A stretch of DNA of 64,000 bases, taken from positions 10,881,001-10,945,000 of the forward strand of contig JAITYX010000002.1 of NCBI GenBank assembly GCA_021018815.1, read 5' to 3'. This DNA comes from Talinum fruticosum. Lineage: Eukaryota > Streptophyta > Magnoliopsida > Caryophyllales > Talinaceae. Positions 1-11,604 of the stretch are shown here, piece after piece. The position numbers were made by a program, and so were the translations under genes. The stretch's first letter is position 1, and each line of letters begins with the position of its first letter. The notes beneath the pieces are model-generated. The model saw nothing but the letters and a program-made list of their open reading frames with translations, had not been told where the DNA came from and did not search any database.

Positions 1-2329
1 TTGGTAAATTCCATTAGTTCACATTCTAAGTATTCCAACCCTTCCTGATCTTTTCGTCTGCAAACCAAATCCTAGCATCCAGAGGACCAGAGTGTGTTGT
101 CCTGCCCTTTCTATTTATATCTAAATGAAGTCAGATCCAACATATCATTTACAGTTCACTAAATTTCAAGATGCCCATCTCGAAATAGACTTGCCAATCA
201 TTGCAATGGTGCATATTGAAGCTTTGGTTCTTACAGTTCTCCCTCTAATATCAATTTTCGGTATCAGCGGGTGGCTGCTAAGTAGCAGCTAATCCCTTTT
301 TTTTTTTTTTACAACCGATGGGATGTCTTTTAAGACCAAACAAACCAAGATCTTGGGGTCTGAGTGTTCTGGAAATGCTGGGGAGGGAGTGTCAGATATA
401 TGTAGCTTTATCTGAATTGGAATTATAGTGTAGAGAGGGTGTCAGTACCGGTCCAATATCTGAAGGAGTTGGATACCTATTAGGCTATTAGCCTATTACC
501 AACTGATCATCTTCCAACGAAAGATTGAGGATAATTTAATGACGTATTTTGCTTAACCATTATTCCATAAGTGCAAAAAATTGCACAATGTAACCAATTA
601 TGTGTGGTATGATGTTAACTATAGCTGTCTGGTGGTTTTTGTGACAGGTTTCTACTCACAAAAGCAGGTGAAGGGACTGGATCGCCATTTGCCACTACCG
701 CTTTAGGGCGGTTTTGTAGTTCTTGGATATTCCAAAAGGGGTCACATTTTAGATACAGTTCATTAAGTTGAATCTGTTCTTTGTTAGTTGTCTCTCATAT
801 CATTTAGAATATTCTTTGTGGCCTTCTTTTCATTCTCCCAACCAAAATTATAATACCAAACGTACCAATGTGAAATGTAGAAAGTTATTTTTTTCTTTTT
901 TCTTTTACCCACTTAGATATCGGTCATGGGCTAGATCAGCCTTCAAGATTCGAGATTTCGATAGATTTGATCTGCACGTTGGTGCAGCTTGGTGTAAAAG
1001 ATTTTTGCAGAATCCAGAGGCATGTCGAAATATTTACAGAGTCGTAATTTGTTTGGTTTCATTGAGAACCATCTTGTGAAATGTAATGTAGATGTGTTTC
1101 ATGTAAGAGAATATAGCTGGATTTTGTTCTAAACTCTTCCTTTTACCTCCCCGTGTCAGGAAAGGGACTCAAATGTTCTCTTATCCGGATTTCTTTTGCT
1201 TTTGTAAAGGGTGTGAGCCACTGTGCAGGTTTGCTTGGCTGAGGCTTTGAGGTGGCTTGGTCTGTCGTTCAATTTTGTCCACTCACATGTTGCAAGAGCT
1301 AGATCATGGTTTTGTTTGATCCTTAAGCTATAATCTAGGCCAATGAACCCCCACCCCCCCAAAAAAAAAAAAGATTCATTTGAAAAGATTGGTGGTATTG
1401 TGATTGTGTTGTAATTTTCTTTGTGACTTGAAAGCAAAATTTAGAAAAATCCTAAGTTAGGCTTTAGTTGAGAGAGAGAAAGGGAGGTGGGATGGGAGGG
1501 AATAACGCTGCCAAAAATTGGAGTGTCAATTCGAGTTTAGATAATTCGGATAATTGGACAGAAACATCATATTTTGATCCTACCTAAATTGCAAAGTTGA
1601 ACATTTCAGGATCCAAATTTTTTATGTCTAAACCTAAATGTCCAAATGTTTTATTAAAAATTTTGTAAATTTACACCTAATCGGAATAACGGAACATCTG
1701 AATCCAGTTATCCAATTGTCCGAATTTATCCAAATCCGAATTAGTCACCAAATCCAGACAATCAACCCCGAATTGCCAAACTCGAATCCCGCCCGAATTT
1801 CAATTCGAAAATAACCTGTTATCCGAATTTAAAATTCGGAGAAAAACTTTATGACCGAACTAGATTTTTTCGGGTAAGACGGAATTTTGACAGCATTAGG
1901 GGTCATAAATCGAAGAAAGTAGTGGCAGTACTAATTACTACAGCTTTGGCGATGGGGGTGGAAGAATTAGCTACTGCAAAAACTATGTAGTACTAATACT
2001 ACTAGGCAATAGTCACACTGCTCTTTCTTGCAGTATGAAAGACAATGACGACAGGCGCTGCATCCCTCGTCTGTCCCCGCCGTGGATAAATAATGGGTGC
2101 TTCAAAAAAAGGAAAAAACAAACTAGAAGTTTGGTTAGATTGGATCAGCAAAATTAATTTTGATTCCAATTCCAATACTTATGCTATCCAATGGGCCTAA
2201 TGGGCCGCCCAACAGCACAGGCCAACCCAAATCCAGCCCAAACTTCCCAAAGATGCCCCTATGAATTCAGATTTAAAAAAAAAAAGGGATTGCCAATCGG
2301 AAACTTCTCAAAACTTCTAATCCCTTTCT
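1..2329. other. Left-end spacer with no assignable gene
   Basis: I see no recognisable gene here. One possible fragment is a segment on the + strand at about 918-1079, preceded by a pyrimidine-rich tract ending in TTAG and open to a TGA at 1077-1079. It encodes about 53 residues containing FDLHVGAAWCKRFLQNPEAC. It could be the last coding exon of a gene starting left of the window, a 3' UTR exon, or chance; I do not recognise the protein. The rest is AT-rich with short homopolymers. A MITE-like block at 1503-1898 is listed separately. Confidence 0.3.
1503..1898. mobile_element. Possible small hAT-like MITE
   Basis: The block is dense in the words CGGAT/ATCCG and CCGAAT/ATTCGG and its ends are imperfect inverted repeats. 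The left end reads TAACGCTGCCAAAAATTG and the complement of the right end reads TAATGCTGTCAAAATTCC. Interior inverted words (TTATCCGAATT against AATTCGGATAA) fit a foldback element. The flanking 8-bp sequences match poorly, so no target duplication is proven. No coding capacity is visible. Confidence 0.35.
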
Positions 2330-2597
2330 CTCTCCTCTCTCCTCTCTCCGTGGAAGAACCCAACTGCCTATAGTCGTCTTCTCTTTCTCTGCATTATTTT
2401 GCTGACGTAACCACACAAAAATATCTAACCCACCTTCTCTCTCTCTCTCTCTGGGTTGTCGGGGGCGAGAAATTGTTTCGTTAGGGTTCCGATTAACGGT
2501 CAAATTCCCTACATTGTTGTGTGGGAATTGGAATCGGTTGGGGCTCGATTTGGTGATTTGTTGAACAAGATTTAGGGTTTTTGATTGTTCGGTGAAG
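2330..2597 (+). promoter_or_regulatory. 5' leader of the MLN51-like gene
   Basis: The stretch before the ATG at 2598 is CT-rich (TCTCC repeats near 2330-2350 and a CT run near 2431-2452), which is typical of plant core promoters and leaders. It also carries two TTAGGGTTT-type words near 2482 and 2572, the reverse complement of the telo-box (AAACCCTAA) common in promoters of housekeeping and translation-related genes. No clear TATA box was identified and the transcription start is not fixed. Confidence 0.4.
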
Positions 2598-5500
2598 ATG
2601 GCCGGCGACGGCGAGGAAGAGACTGAGTACGAGAGTGATCCAGAGGAGGCGAAGATGTCACTGAAGATGCGGAGGAGGGAAGCCAGCGACGACGAGGATG
2701 GTGAGGAAGTGGTGGAGGAGAGAGAGGGAGAGAGGGGGAGGTGCCGCATCCTAGGGCTGGGATCGTCGATTCGGAGGCTGAATCAGACGGCGAGGGTGCT
2801 GCGGCTGTGTATGATGAGGAGTATGAGGAGGAAGAGGAGTATTATGATGAGCTAGAGGAGGAAGTGGGTGAGGGTGAGTATGGGGAGGAGAGAGATATCG
2901 GTGGTGGGGAGGTTGAGGGCGTGGAGGGAGAAGTTGGAGAGATGAAAGGAGTCGAAGGGATGGGTGAGAGTCGCGAGGTCATTGGGCAGGATCAGGGTGA
3001 GACAGAAGAGGAGAAGAAGGAAAACGAGCCGTTTGCTGTGCCCACTACAGGAGCTTTTTATATGCACGATGATCGTTTTCGGGCCAATGCTGGAGGTAGA
3101 CACAGGTATTTCTCCGGAAGATCAAACCTTTACTTGTGTGTGTGTGTGTTTTTTTTGAAATTAAGGTCTGTTTTTATGCACTTTCTGTGCTGCATTGTGG
3201 AAAATATGGCAGTAATTGTGCTGAATTATGGAATCATACTACTGGGATTGTACTTTGGCATTCCTTGATCAAGTAATTGTAATTAATGCTTACTGTGGTG
3301 TTCCTTGGAGGGTTTTTTTTTGGGGGGCGCTAAGAGAAACAATTAAGGAAATAGAGACTGATTTAATGGACAAGGGGAAATTGTGCTGGAGTAGTTTGTC
3401 ATTTGATTCAGCAAGAATTTAGAAAGTGAGTGTAGAAAATGAGAAAAAACAAAATGATGAAAGCTCCTTGCAAAAAGTTAGGAAGCGGGTCATTTGTTTG
3501 CCTTTCCTTGGCCAAACGCACGTTAAACATGTTGTGGTTTTGCTTTGGGGAAACACTCTCATCATGCCTTTGTACATAGAAATATTTTTCTTTTCACCAA
3601 TGACTGTATCAGTATATATAGAAGTCTTGCCTTTTGTGGTGAAAAGCTCCATATGGATCTCAGGTTTAATGATTCTGAATTTAATAGTACGACATATCGT
3701 TGCACACTATCCTTACCCTCTGTTCATCCAGTGAACATAGGATCCGATGTAGCATAAATTCTTTCACACTTGTTTTCTTTTGTCTTTACAATTGCTGATC
3801 TTTCCAATTGTTTCTCATTATGTTTATTAAGTCATAAACACCCCTGGAATAAAATAACCAAGTGACAGAAACCAATGAACAAATGGATTTGGAAGAAAAT
3901 TTGGCAAACAGATTTTCAGTATAGCTCCATTCAGAATTTCCTCTTGGCATGTTGCACGGCACAATTACATGCATTTTATGTTACTGCAGCCCCAAATCAT
4001 GAAATAGTCTTCTTTGGATTGATATGTGGAAGGGTGGGAGGAAAAAGCGAGGAGGTTTGTATCAGCTGCAGTAATCTTGTAAAACTTCTTAGGTTCAAAG
4101 TGAGAGATTGTTGAGCATTTATGTCTTGTTGATATGAGCATTCATGATTAGTACATCGTCTCTTTGTCTAGTAACTGCCTTAGTTCTGGTTAACCCTCAA
4201 AAGTCTACTACCTCTTCCGCAGTGGAGTTTAGGATATCTTCTAGTACCACTTGTACGCTTCTGTGTTGCATGGTGTTGCACTACCATGTTCCATTACATA
4301 TGAGCCATGATTTTTGTTGCATTTCATAGCAAGTAATTAGAAGTTCTAGTTCTGGGATTTTCTATATGTAAATTTTACTTTTACTTTTTGGCTTCACCTT
4401 TATGAAAGTATATTGCTGTTTTGTCTAGCTTTTTGCTTCTGTATGTAATTCAATGTATCTAACGTTTACTCTCACTAGGCGAACATTTGGTGGTAGAAAA
4501 TTATGGGAATCAAAAGATGACAGGAAATGGGGTCATGACAAATTTGAGGAGATGAATATTCAGGATAGGCACTATGAAGAGGTAAGGTTGTTTTTATCTG
4601 AAGGCCCTATTGTTTTCTTCTGCTCAATTTTTATCCCATTTATGTGCAGTTTAGTCTTCTGTTCTTTGACATGGCGAGCATTGTATCATAATGGAAGTTA
4701 TTCCATGATAGAGAAGAATCTTTTAGTTGTGGTTTGTGGTGTTAGTTTGTTTGTCAATGTTATCAGGGAAGGAGGTTGTTGAAAGGAAACTACAGAGGTC
4801 GTGGCAAAGCTAAAGGTGCAGAACGTGGCTATGCTCGAGGGAACAGGATGAGAGGGTATAGTGGAAACAACCAGAATGCACCACCTAAGGATGTGAAAGG
4901 AAGAGGACCTAGGAGATACCAGCCCTCAATGAAGAATAAGAGTGAAGTTCTTCCACCACAAAACAAACAGTTTGGATCCCTGTACCTTTTTTCCATCTTC
5001 TATTGTCTGCATTTCCTTTCCCTCTTCCAAGCTTACGAGTTTGGTTTTAATATTTTTCTCAGGTCAGCAAAGTCATTTGACAAAACTTCACATACTGGGT
5101 CTGTGAGAATTTCTGCTTCAGCAATGAACCCAAATGCAGAGTATGAATCAGAACCTACTAGAAGAGTTGCCTCCAACTTGAACTCTGCATCACCTCCCTT
5201 TTATCCATCTGGTTCAGCCAACAAGGATGTTACTACAACCCAGAAAAAAGAAATGCAAGTTGTGAATCATAATAGGAACACTCGCCCTTCTGCTGTGGAC
5301 CCTAGTTATCTTATGTCACACTCAAATTCTTTGTGGCGAGGGATGAATGTTATTGATTCTGTTGGCATGGACAAATTGCTCATTGATGATTCTGTTTCTC
5401 CAGCCGGTTCAAGGCCCTTGAATAATATGCATCTCCCACCTTCTGCATCTTCACCATCAAATGGAACTCAAATGCTCCCGTCCAGAGTAGAGGGTAGGGG

Positions 5501-8500
5501 CGTAGCACTGTCTGGGTCTGCTGTGTTTCAGCCTCAAACAAATAGTCAAGTTAAAGCTCCTACACCAACAACTCAGGCTCCACAGAGAAATCATGTTCAA
5601 AACCTAGCTCAACCTTCTCTACAGCCTTCAGTTCAACAACTGGTTCAGCGTCCTCTTGGCGTTTCTCTAGGTTCTTCTCCACCAAAAACAGGTTTGTCGA
5701 TGAATCATTTGAAACTGGAAATCGTGTTCCGTCTGGAGTCTGGTTGATCTTACTGGTACTTTTCCTTTGATAGGAAAAGGAACTGTCCAGGGAGCTGGAA
5801 GGAGCTCACTTGTGTATGGTGGTGCTCAAGTCATGGGATCAGGTGGAAACATGGTTGCTGGTCATGGTGATCAGAACCTTCCAGCTTTTTCCCAGGTGAG
5901 ATTTATTTTACTAGGCATCTATCCTTTTTGTGAATCAGTATGATATCATCTTTAAATGGAACTTGAAAACACTGACACAATAACGCAACATGAACCAGAT
6001 ACTAAATAAATTGGGTTATTTTGTACCTGTACAAATAAATGGCTCAGGTTAATGTTGGAAATTTTGGCTCAGATATGAAATCTTTTGGTGCTGTTTGATT
6101 AGAATATTTTGGATATTTTGTGCAGAAGGTTTAAGCAGTGTACTCCCCTTTTGAATTATTTCTTGTTTTACAATGCGTATGTTCACTGGCTTTGATCTAA
6201 TAAAACTGCAGTGAGCAGTTTACAGTTTATAATTTTTATTATTATTATTATTTCTTTTGGTTAGGGGTTTTGTGGTAATTTCTATGCATTTAGAAGGATT
6301 TTGGAGAGTGGAATATATTTACATTGTTGAGACTAGGATATCTTCTCCAGTGCCTTAATGGTATGCCATCTAACCATATCATATAAAGAGTCTCCTACGT
6401 TGGCCTTATTAAGCTCGTTAAAAAGCTAACTAGAGTGCCATCATTAGCAAAGCCATCCCCTTTTCCTCTCATCATCTGTAAATTAGGGTTTATGGCATTA
6501 CATACCCACCCCTCCCCCTCCCCTATAAAAAAAAAAAAAGAAACCTGTTTCTGAGCTCTGGAATTACTCATTTGTTCATAATCCTGTTGGGCTTCTTTGT
6601 AGTTATGCAATTTGGGAGTCAGCATCCTGGTGGTGTTGGAGTTCCTGCAGTTGGAATGGCGTTTCCTGGATATGTTGCCCAGCCAAATGGTTTGGGGAAT
6701 TCTGAAATGACATGGTATGTCTTATTCTTTGCCAATGCATGTTATTCCAGAAAAGCAATTTATGGTTTGTGATTTGGTGATATCTTGAACCCAAGCGTTT
6801 CTTCTGTCCATGCTTTCTTGGTGTACATGTTCTGTCATTTTTGAAGTGGAATGAGGACTACATTTTATGCAATATATTGAAATTAGACTTCTAATGCTAA
6901 TTCTTTGAGGCTTCATTTGGCTTAGATCCATTCAAAACATGTTCTACTAATGCTTAGAGGCTTCATTTCCATGTTGGCTATAGAAGTGGTGCTAGCATTT
7001 TATGTGGTCTTATTGATTCATTGATTATGCTAGAGTAAAGTTTAGGTCCCAGGTAGATAACCTCTCAGTGATTCTGTTTTTGTGGTTTGGCTGTGTATAA
7101 CTTATATCCCTCCACTAGCACACCCTGACTTGGATTAAATTTGAAGTAGTTGCACAGTTTCATTGGGTACTAGTATATTTTCTATTAAATAAAGGAACGT
7201 TTATTGATAGTTTGAGAGTGAGACAGTCAGTGCTATTTGTGGAGTTTGCATTATGTTGGTAACAAAAAAAATATCAAAGCATATGTTATCTACTGATGGT
7301 GGTAGGATACATATTGGATCATTGTTGTTGTTGTCCTTGCTGTTTGCTGTGGTAGGGTTTTGCTGCTAATTGGATTTACTGTTGTTCCAGTCGGGTTTCT
7401 TAAGTTAGGGTCATGTGTCTAGGATCTTGACCCTTCTTTGATCCCACCATGGTGGGTAGTTTGTGGTTGTGGTGGGGTTTGGTCTGTTTATTTTCTTATC
7501 ATGTGAGAGCATGTATGTGTGTGCACTTTGCCCTAAGAAAATTGGATGGGTTGACCTAGCAATAGATGTAATGCAATGGTTGCTGGCTCACATTTCTGGG
7601 GAACTGCCTGGGTTTAAATCCAGGCATCAACTTTTCTCTTGTGTAGAGACATAAGGAAGCAGTGGACTCCTCTTCCAGGCCAGCCCAAATTCTTATCCAA
7701 CCATCCTACAAAAAGAGGAAAGAAAAAGAATCTGGGTGGTCCTTTGACAAAAAGAGGAAGAAAAAGTGCAAAATACAGAGTTGAAATTCGGAACACTTCT
7801 CTTTTTTTTTGGGAGGGGGGTTAAGTGGGTTGGGGTGGGGCACAGTTGACATTGGATCCATGAAAATCTTACAGGATCTTCTGTAATGTTTAGGAAGTTG
7901 CGTGCAGGTCTCAACATCACCATGCTGGTGGTATTTAATGATGTTTGAGATCTTGTTACGGTCTATTTTTGTGCCCAGGTGAAGAGAGGATAAGAGATAG
8001 TGACTAGGAAGTTGGACTTTATTTTAAGGATTTCAGTGAGTGTTGATGATGTTTCTTTTTGGATGTGTACAGGCTACCAGTACTAGCAAGTGCTGCAGGT
8101 GCTCTGGGAGCCCCATATTGTCCACCATATATCACAGTTGATGGTTCTTATCAACCTCGGCCAGCAGGGCAAACATCTGCCTTGCCTGCCCCTAGGTATA
8201 GATTTTGCTGAACTCTGTTTCATTTACTAATTGTCTGGGTAATTGCTACATCAAACCCCCCCAAAACACACACTCCCTGCCCAGTTGCGGACTTTTTGGG
8301 TATGGATTTGGATCTGTATTTGTCTGTGTAATTGGAGAAAGGTCGAGAATATCCTAGCATAGAGAGGACCGACAAGATATGTAATTGACTAAGGCCCTAT
8401 TCTATTTAGTTGTAAGGAACTGTAAGGCTATAAGGAACTTAAAGATAGTTGTAAAGTTAATTATAATGAACTGAAAGGCTGAAAGCTAAAGCTAAATGGA

Positions 8501-9064
8501 GCCTAAAATTTAATTTTTCACCCAATTATTTGCCTTTTTATTATTAGCAGGCAAGCTTAACGTGTCTTGCTTTGACATAGTGCAAGCAAGCAATACATCC
8601 TATTTTGAGTACATCTAATGCTTCACAGTCATTAATTCCTTTGAAAGTCTCCATTTTTTCTTTTTTTGTTTTTTTAAAGCTGAAAGTAGTTGACAGTCTT
8701 GAGTAACTCTGACCATGGTATTTACTTGACTTCCTTGTATGTTATGCAGCAAAGATAATACCCCTAGTAAACCTAATATTGAATCGAAGCCTCAGCAAAA
8801 ATATGGTAAGGATGTTTTCTTTGTTGCTTAACACTAAATTGAGCTTTTGTGTGATCTTTTCGTAATTGAATTCTGCTTGTCTGCAGAGTTAGCAAATCAT
8901 GAGTTCAGCCAGAGACAGAATAAGCCTCGCAGGTTGGTTGAACTTGAACATCCTCCTAGCCCTTTTCCTTTTTAGATGTCTCTCTGTTTTATGGGTCTTT
9001 GATGTCTTCTTATATTGTATGTTGTTTGTTGTGCAGATACTCAGAAATGAATTTTAGCCAATGA
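2598..9064 (+). CDS. MLN51/CASC3 (Barentsz) exon-junction complex protein
   Basis: Predicted exons are 2598-3105, 4479-4581, 4767-4981, 5063-5691, 5774-5895, 6603-6714, 8073-8195, 8750-8805, 8887-8932 and 9037-9064, all with GT-AG introns, giving about 647 residues. MLN51 is a core exon-junction complex subunit that binds eIF4A3 and RNA. The Btz domain spans exons 1-3: GAFYMHDDRF, then FGGRKLWESKDDRKWGHDKF, then an arginine/glycine tract (GNYRGRGKAKG). The N-terminus is very acidic and the C-terminal half is rich in S, P, Q and N. The start ATG opens MAGDGEEETEYESDPEE. Two places need one added base to keep frame: a G5 run at 2734-2738 in exon 1, and a T5 run at 5886-5890 in exon 5, after which exon 6 reads in phase as VMQFGSQHPGG. 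The protein ends RYSEMNFSQ. The family assignment is firm; exact ends of exons 3 and 6 are less so. Confidence 0.88.
7546..7690 (+). repeat. Possible tRNA-derived SINE-like sequence in MLN51 intron 6
   Basis: Inside the long sixth intron (6715-8072) lies GGGTTTAAATCC, close to a pol III B-box (GGTTCRANNCC), about 54 bases after TAGCAATAGATG, which resembles an A-box. No cloverleaf can be drawn, so it is not a tRNA gene. No poly-A tail or target duplication was identified. This is only a weak SINE candidate. Confidence 0.2.
8392..8504. mobile_element. Small MITE in MLN51 intron 7 (family copy 1)
   Basis: The element starts AGGCCCTATTCTATTTAG and the complement of its end reads AGGCTCCATTTAGC, so the ends form imperfect inverted repeats. 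Its centre, GTAAAGTTAATTATAA, is found in inverted orientation in the element at 30777-30876, and related ends occur at 60984-61055. It lies in the intron between exons 7 and 8 and carries no ORF. Confidence 0.55.
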
Positions 9065-10420
9065 AGTACATATTGAAGTTTGCTACTATTTTGAATAAAG
9101 ATTGTGGAAGTAGTTTTACTCGAATGGAACACCTGTTCGTAGTTGGTCGTTTGAGAACTTTGATTTCTCTGTACCTGAGGGCCCCCTTTCTGATGCCCTT
9201 TGTGTTAGTCCTGCCTATGCACCGGACCACATTGGGTCCTCTATGTCATTAGCATATCTTAGGTAAGAACTTTTTAATAATGACTGAAGCATGAATTGGT
9301 GCATTATCCATTTTCTCTCAGATTGAACTCTATTGTAATATGCTTTGACGTGGCCATGGATATGCGAAACTGACACTAGCCTTGTAATACTTCTTGCAGT
9401 TAATATACCATATGCGTTTGCTCGTGCTGTTGGCAGTTTCGAAAGAATGCTTTTCAGTCCGATGGGTTTATAGTCTGCTGTTGAGTACGGTATGAATCAC
9501 ACACAGACCATCTTCTTGAAGTATGGAATTGTTTCCTTATGCATTGTTGACCTCAATGGAAGTCTCAGTGTTCCTTGTTTCATCGTTTTAGGTTTTTAGG
9601 TGGTTTGGTTTTGATGAAGGTACCTGTTCTGGTGTTGACAACTTTTTCCAAGGAAAGTTTTGAAAGCTCAACTTAGGCAACATGAAGCAGTATGGTTTGA
9701 GATGGCACCTCTGACTATCCCTCCTCTTTCCCTTTCAAGCTTTGTTTTTCCAGTTCATGTTAAGTTGCCCTTTCTGTGTTTGTCCAAGTTTCAGGGTTTC
9801 ACGTTTTCTATAAATTTCATGGCCCTGTCCGTTATTTTGTTGGGACAAACCTGATTGTATTTAATGGTTGCTGAGAACTCTGATGACGACGACGATGATG
9901 AATACATCTGTAAGTCTGAAAAATAAATTATCTGAAGTGATTTCTCTGTGTCCTAAGGTTTTTAACTTTTAAGCATTCTGGTCAATTTGATTACTTTTTT
10001 GATCGGGAAAAAATCAGCTTAATCGAGGGCGAAGTGAAAGGATGCGTATTGCTCATGATAACCTTTTTTTGTCGCTTTTATTCTCTCAGTAATTTCAGTG
10101 TGTTAGCCATTGCCTATTATCTACTGTACTGGCGAAATCAGTGAAATTGTTGCTTGCAATTATGTAATTCAGAGTTACGACTGGTACGTTGAACCCCGTC
10201 CGGCCCTCTCCCAATAAAGGTGGGACTTTTGGGCTATATATTTGAAATCAGTTACGACTGGTATTTCGATTTAGAAATCAGTTAGGATTGCTGTTGGAAA
10301 TTCAATATGCAGTATCTCACGTTTAGGATTTACGTATACGTTGATCACTCCTATTCTTGGGGTTTTTTTTTTTTTTTTTGGGGGGTTGTTTGTTGTGTTA
10401 CGCATTAATTAATATCAAAA
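9065..10420 (+). other. 3' UTR and downstream flank of the MLN51-like gene
   Basis: No second gene is evident. Good splice signals occur after the stop: a donor (CTTAG then GTAAGAAC) at 9263 and a TTCTTGCAG acceptor near 9400, then another possible donor near 9490 and a TTTTAG acceptor near 9594. The 3' UTR may therefore be spliced. A GAT/GAC run at 9878-9897 sits in a 20-codon ORF that I regard as chance. A T-rich run of about 17 bases lies near 10364-10380. Confidence 0.4.
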
Positions 10421-11604
10421 GCTACATTTAACACTGCAATCTCCCCAAAAGGAGATTGCTAAAATGGCGCAAGTCTCATATTTTGAGAGAACGGGTGTTA
10501 TTAATATAAATACAGCTGATTTTTTCTTCCCAAACTCTAATAAATGCAATCTGTATCATCCAATTCGACCTGTCTAGAGTCTTCACTTTGAAAGAAGCAT
10601 ACCTCGTCCATATATCCAACTACCCTGAAAATAGGTACTTGTGAACTGAGATACATGAAAGCACTGGCTCCAGTGGAAAACAATTAAAAGTCTCTTATTA
10701 GCAGCAGCAGATATAGTTCAGTAGAATAGTCTGTTGCTTTAACTTAATTGGATAGTACAAGCAATAAATTTGCGATTCACAAGACACAGACTGTAGGATC
10801 AGAATAGGAGGGGTCCCCTGGGTGGGGGGGTGTTCCAGCAGCACTTAACGAACATACCAATTCATCTTGCAGAAGAACAGAGTGACCCCAAAGTACATCA
10901 TCCAAGTCTATGATATGCCTAGTACCCATATAGGGGGTGCACCATCTAACATCGTTAACCCTCTTTTTACCCGTCTTGGCCCCCTTCGGCACACAATACT
11001 TGAATATGGGTCCGGAAGTTGAAAACTTCAAAAGGAGGGGGCAAGGAGAAAAACGACCTGGGGGAAGGGGGAGGAATCCTTGAACAGAGACACTTGCATC
11101 ATGGCTCTCAGGGAACTCTTCTATTTCTTTATTAACATTTTAATTGTTTTGCACCAAAAATTGTCCATCACTTACCTGGTAATCCATCATCACCTACTTC
11201 TGCTAGTTATACTGTTCTCATATCAGAAAGCAACCTCCGAAATCACACAAGGTATTGGCATTTCAATCAAACTACAGAAGATAAGAAATAATTAGGTTCA
11301 AGCAGAAATCTTGAAAATTAATGTGAAGCAGAATATTTATCATGAGATATAAGAAACTGCATTAGCACAAATTTTGAAAAGCAGAACAGCAGTAAGATAC
11401 GTGAGCAAAACACAAGCTTAAATTCTTTGGGCAGAAATGGATTGAATGAAATGTTTCCTTTGTACATACACAATAAGAAGATAAAGTCATATAAGATGAC
11501 TGATAGCTCTTCTACGAAAAAATACTTGGATATAACAATTTGGAGCGATCAGATGACAAATTTCTAGCAGTTTAATCTTATTTCCCCCTGGATTTTACAT
11601 AATA
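10421..11604. other. Spacer between convergent MLN51 and BSD genes
   Basis: This holds the 3' flanks of two genes that point at each other. Homopolymer G and C runs occur near 10800-11060. The open frames here are short, biased and without recognisable domains. The 3' UTR of the BSD gene probably occupies roughly the last 200 bases (about 11400-11604). Confidence 0.4.

Noticed and set aside
7546..7690. tRNA gene in MLN51 intron 6
   Set aside because: Only a B-box-like word is present; no acceptor stem, D-arm or anticodon arm can be formed.
9863..9925. Small ORF with a run of aspartates downstream of MLN51
   Set aside because: It is a GAT/GAC repeat in non-coding flank, 20 codons long, with no family resemblance.
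10777..11031. An 84-codon minus-strand frame
   Set aside because: No similarity that I can recognise, no flanking splice or promoter context, and it lies in the 3' spacer between convergent genes.
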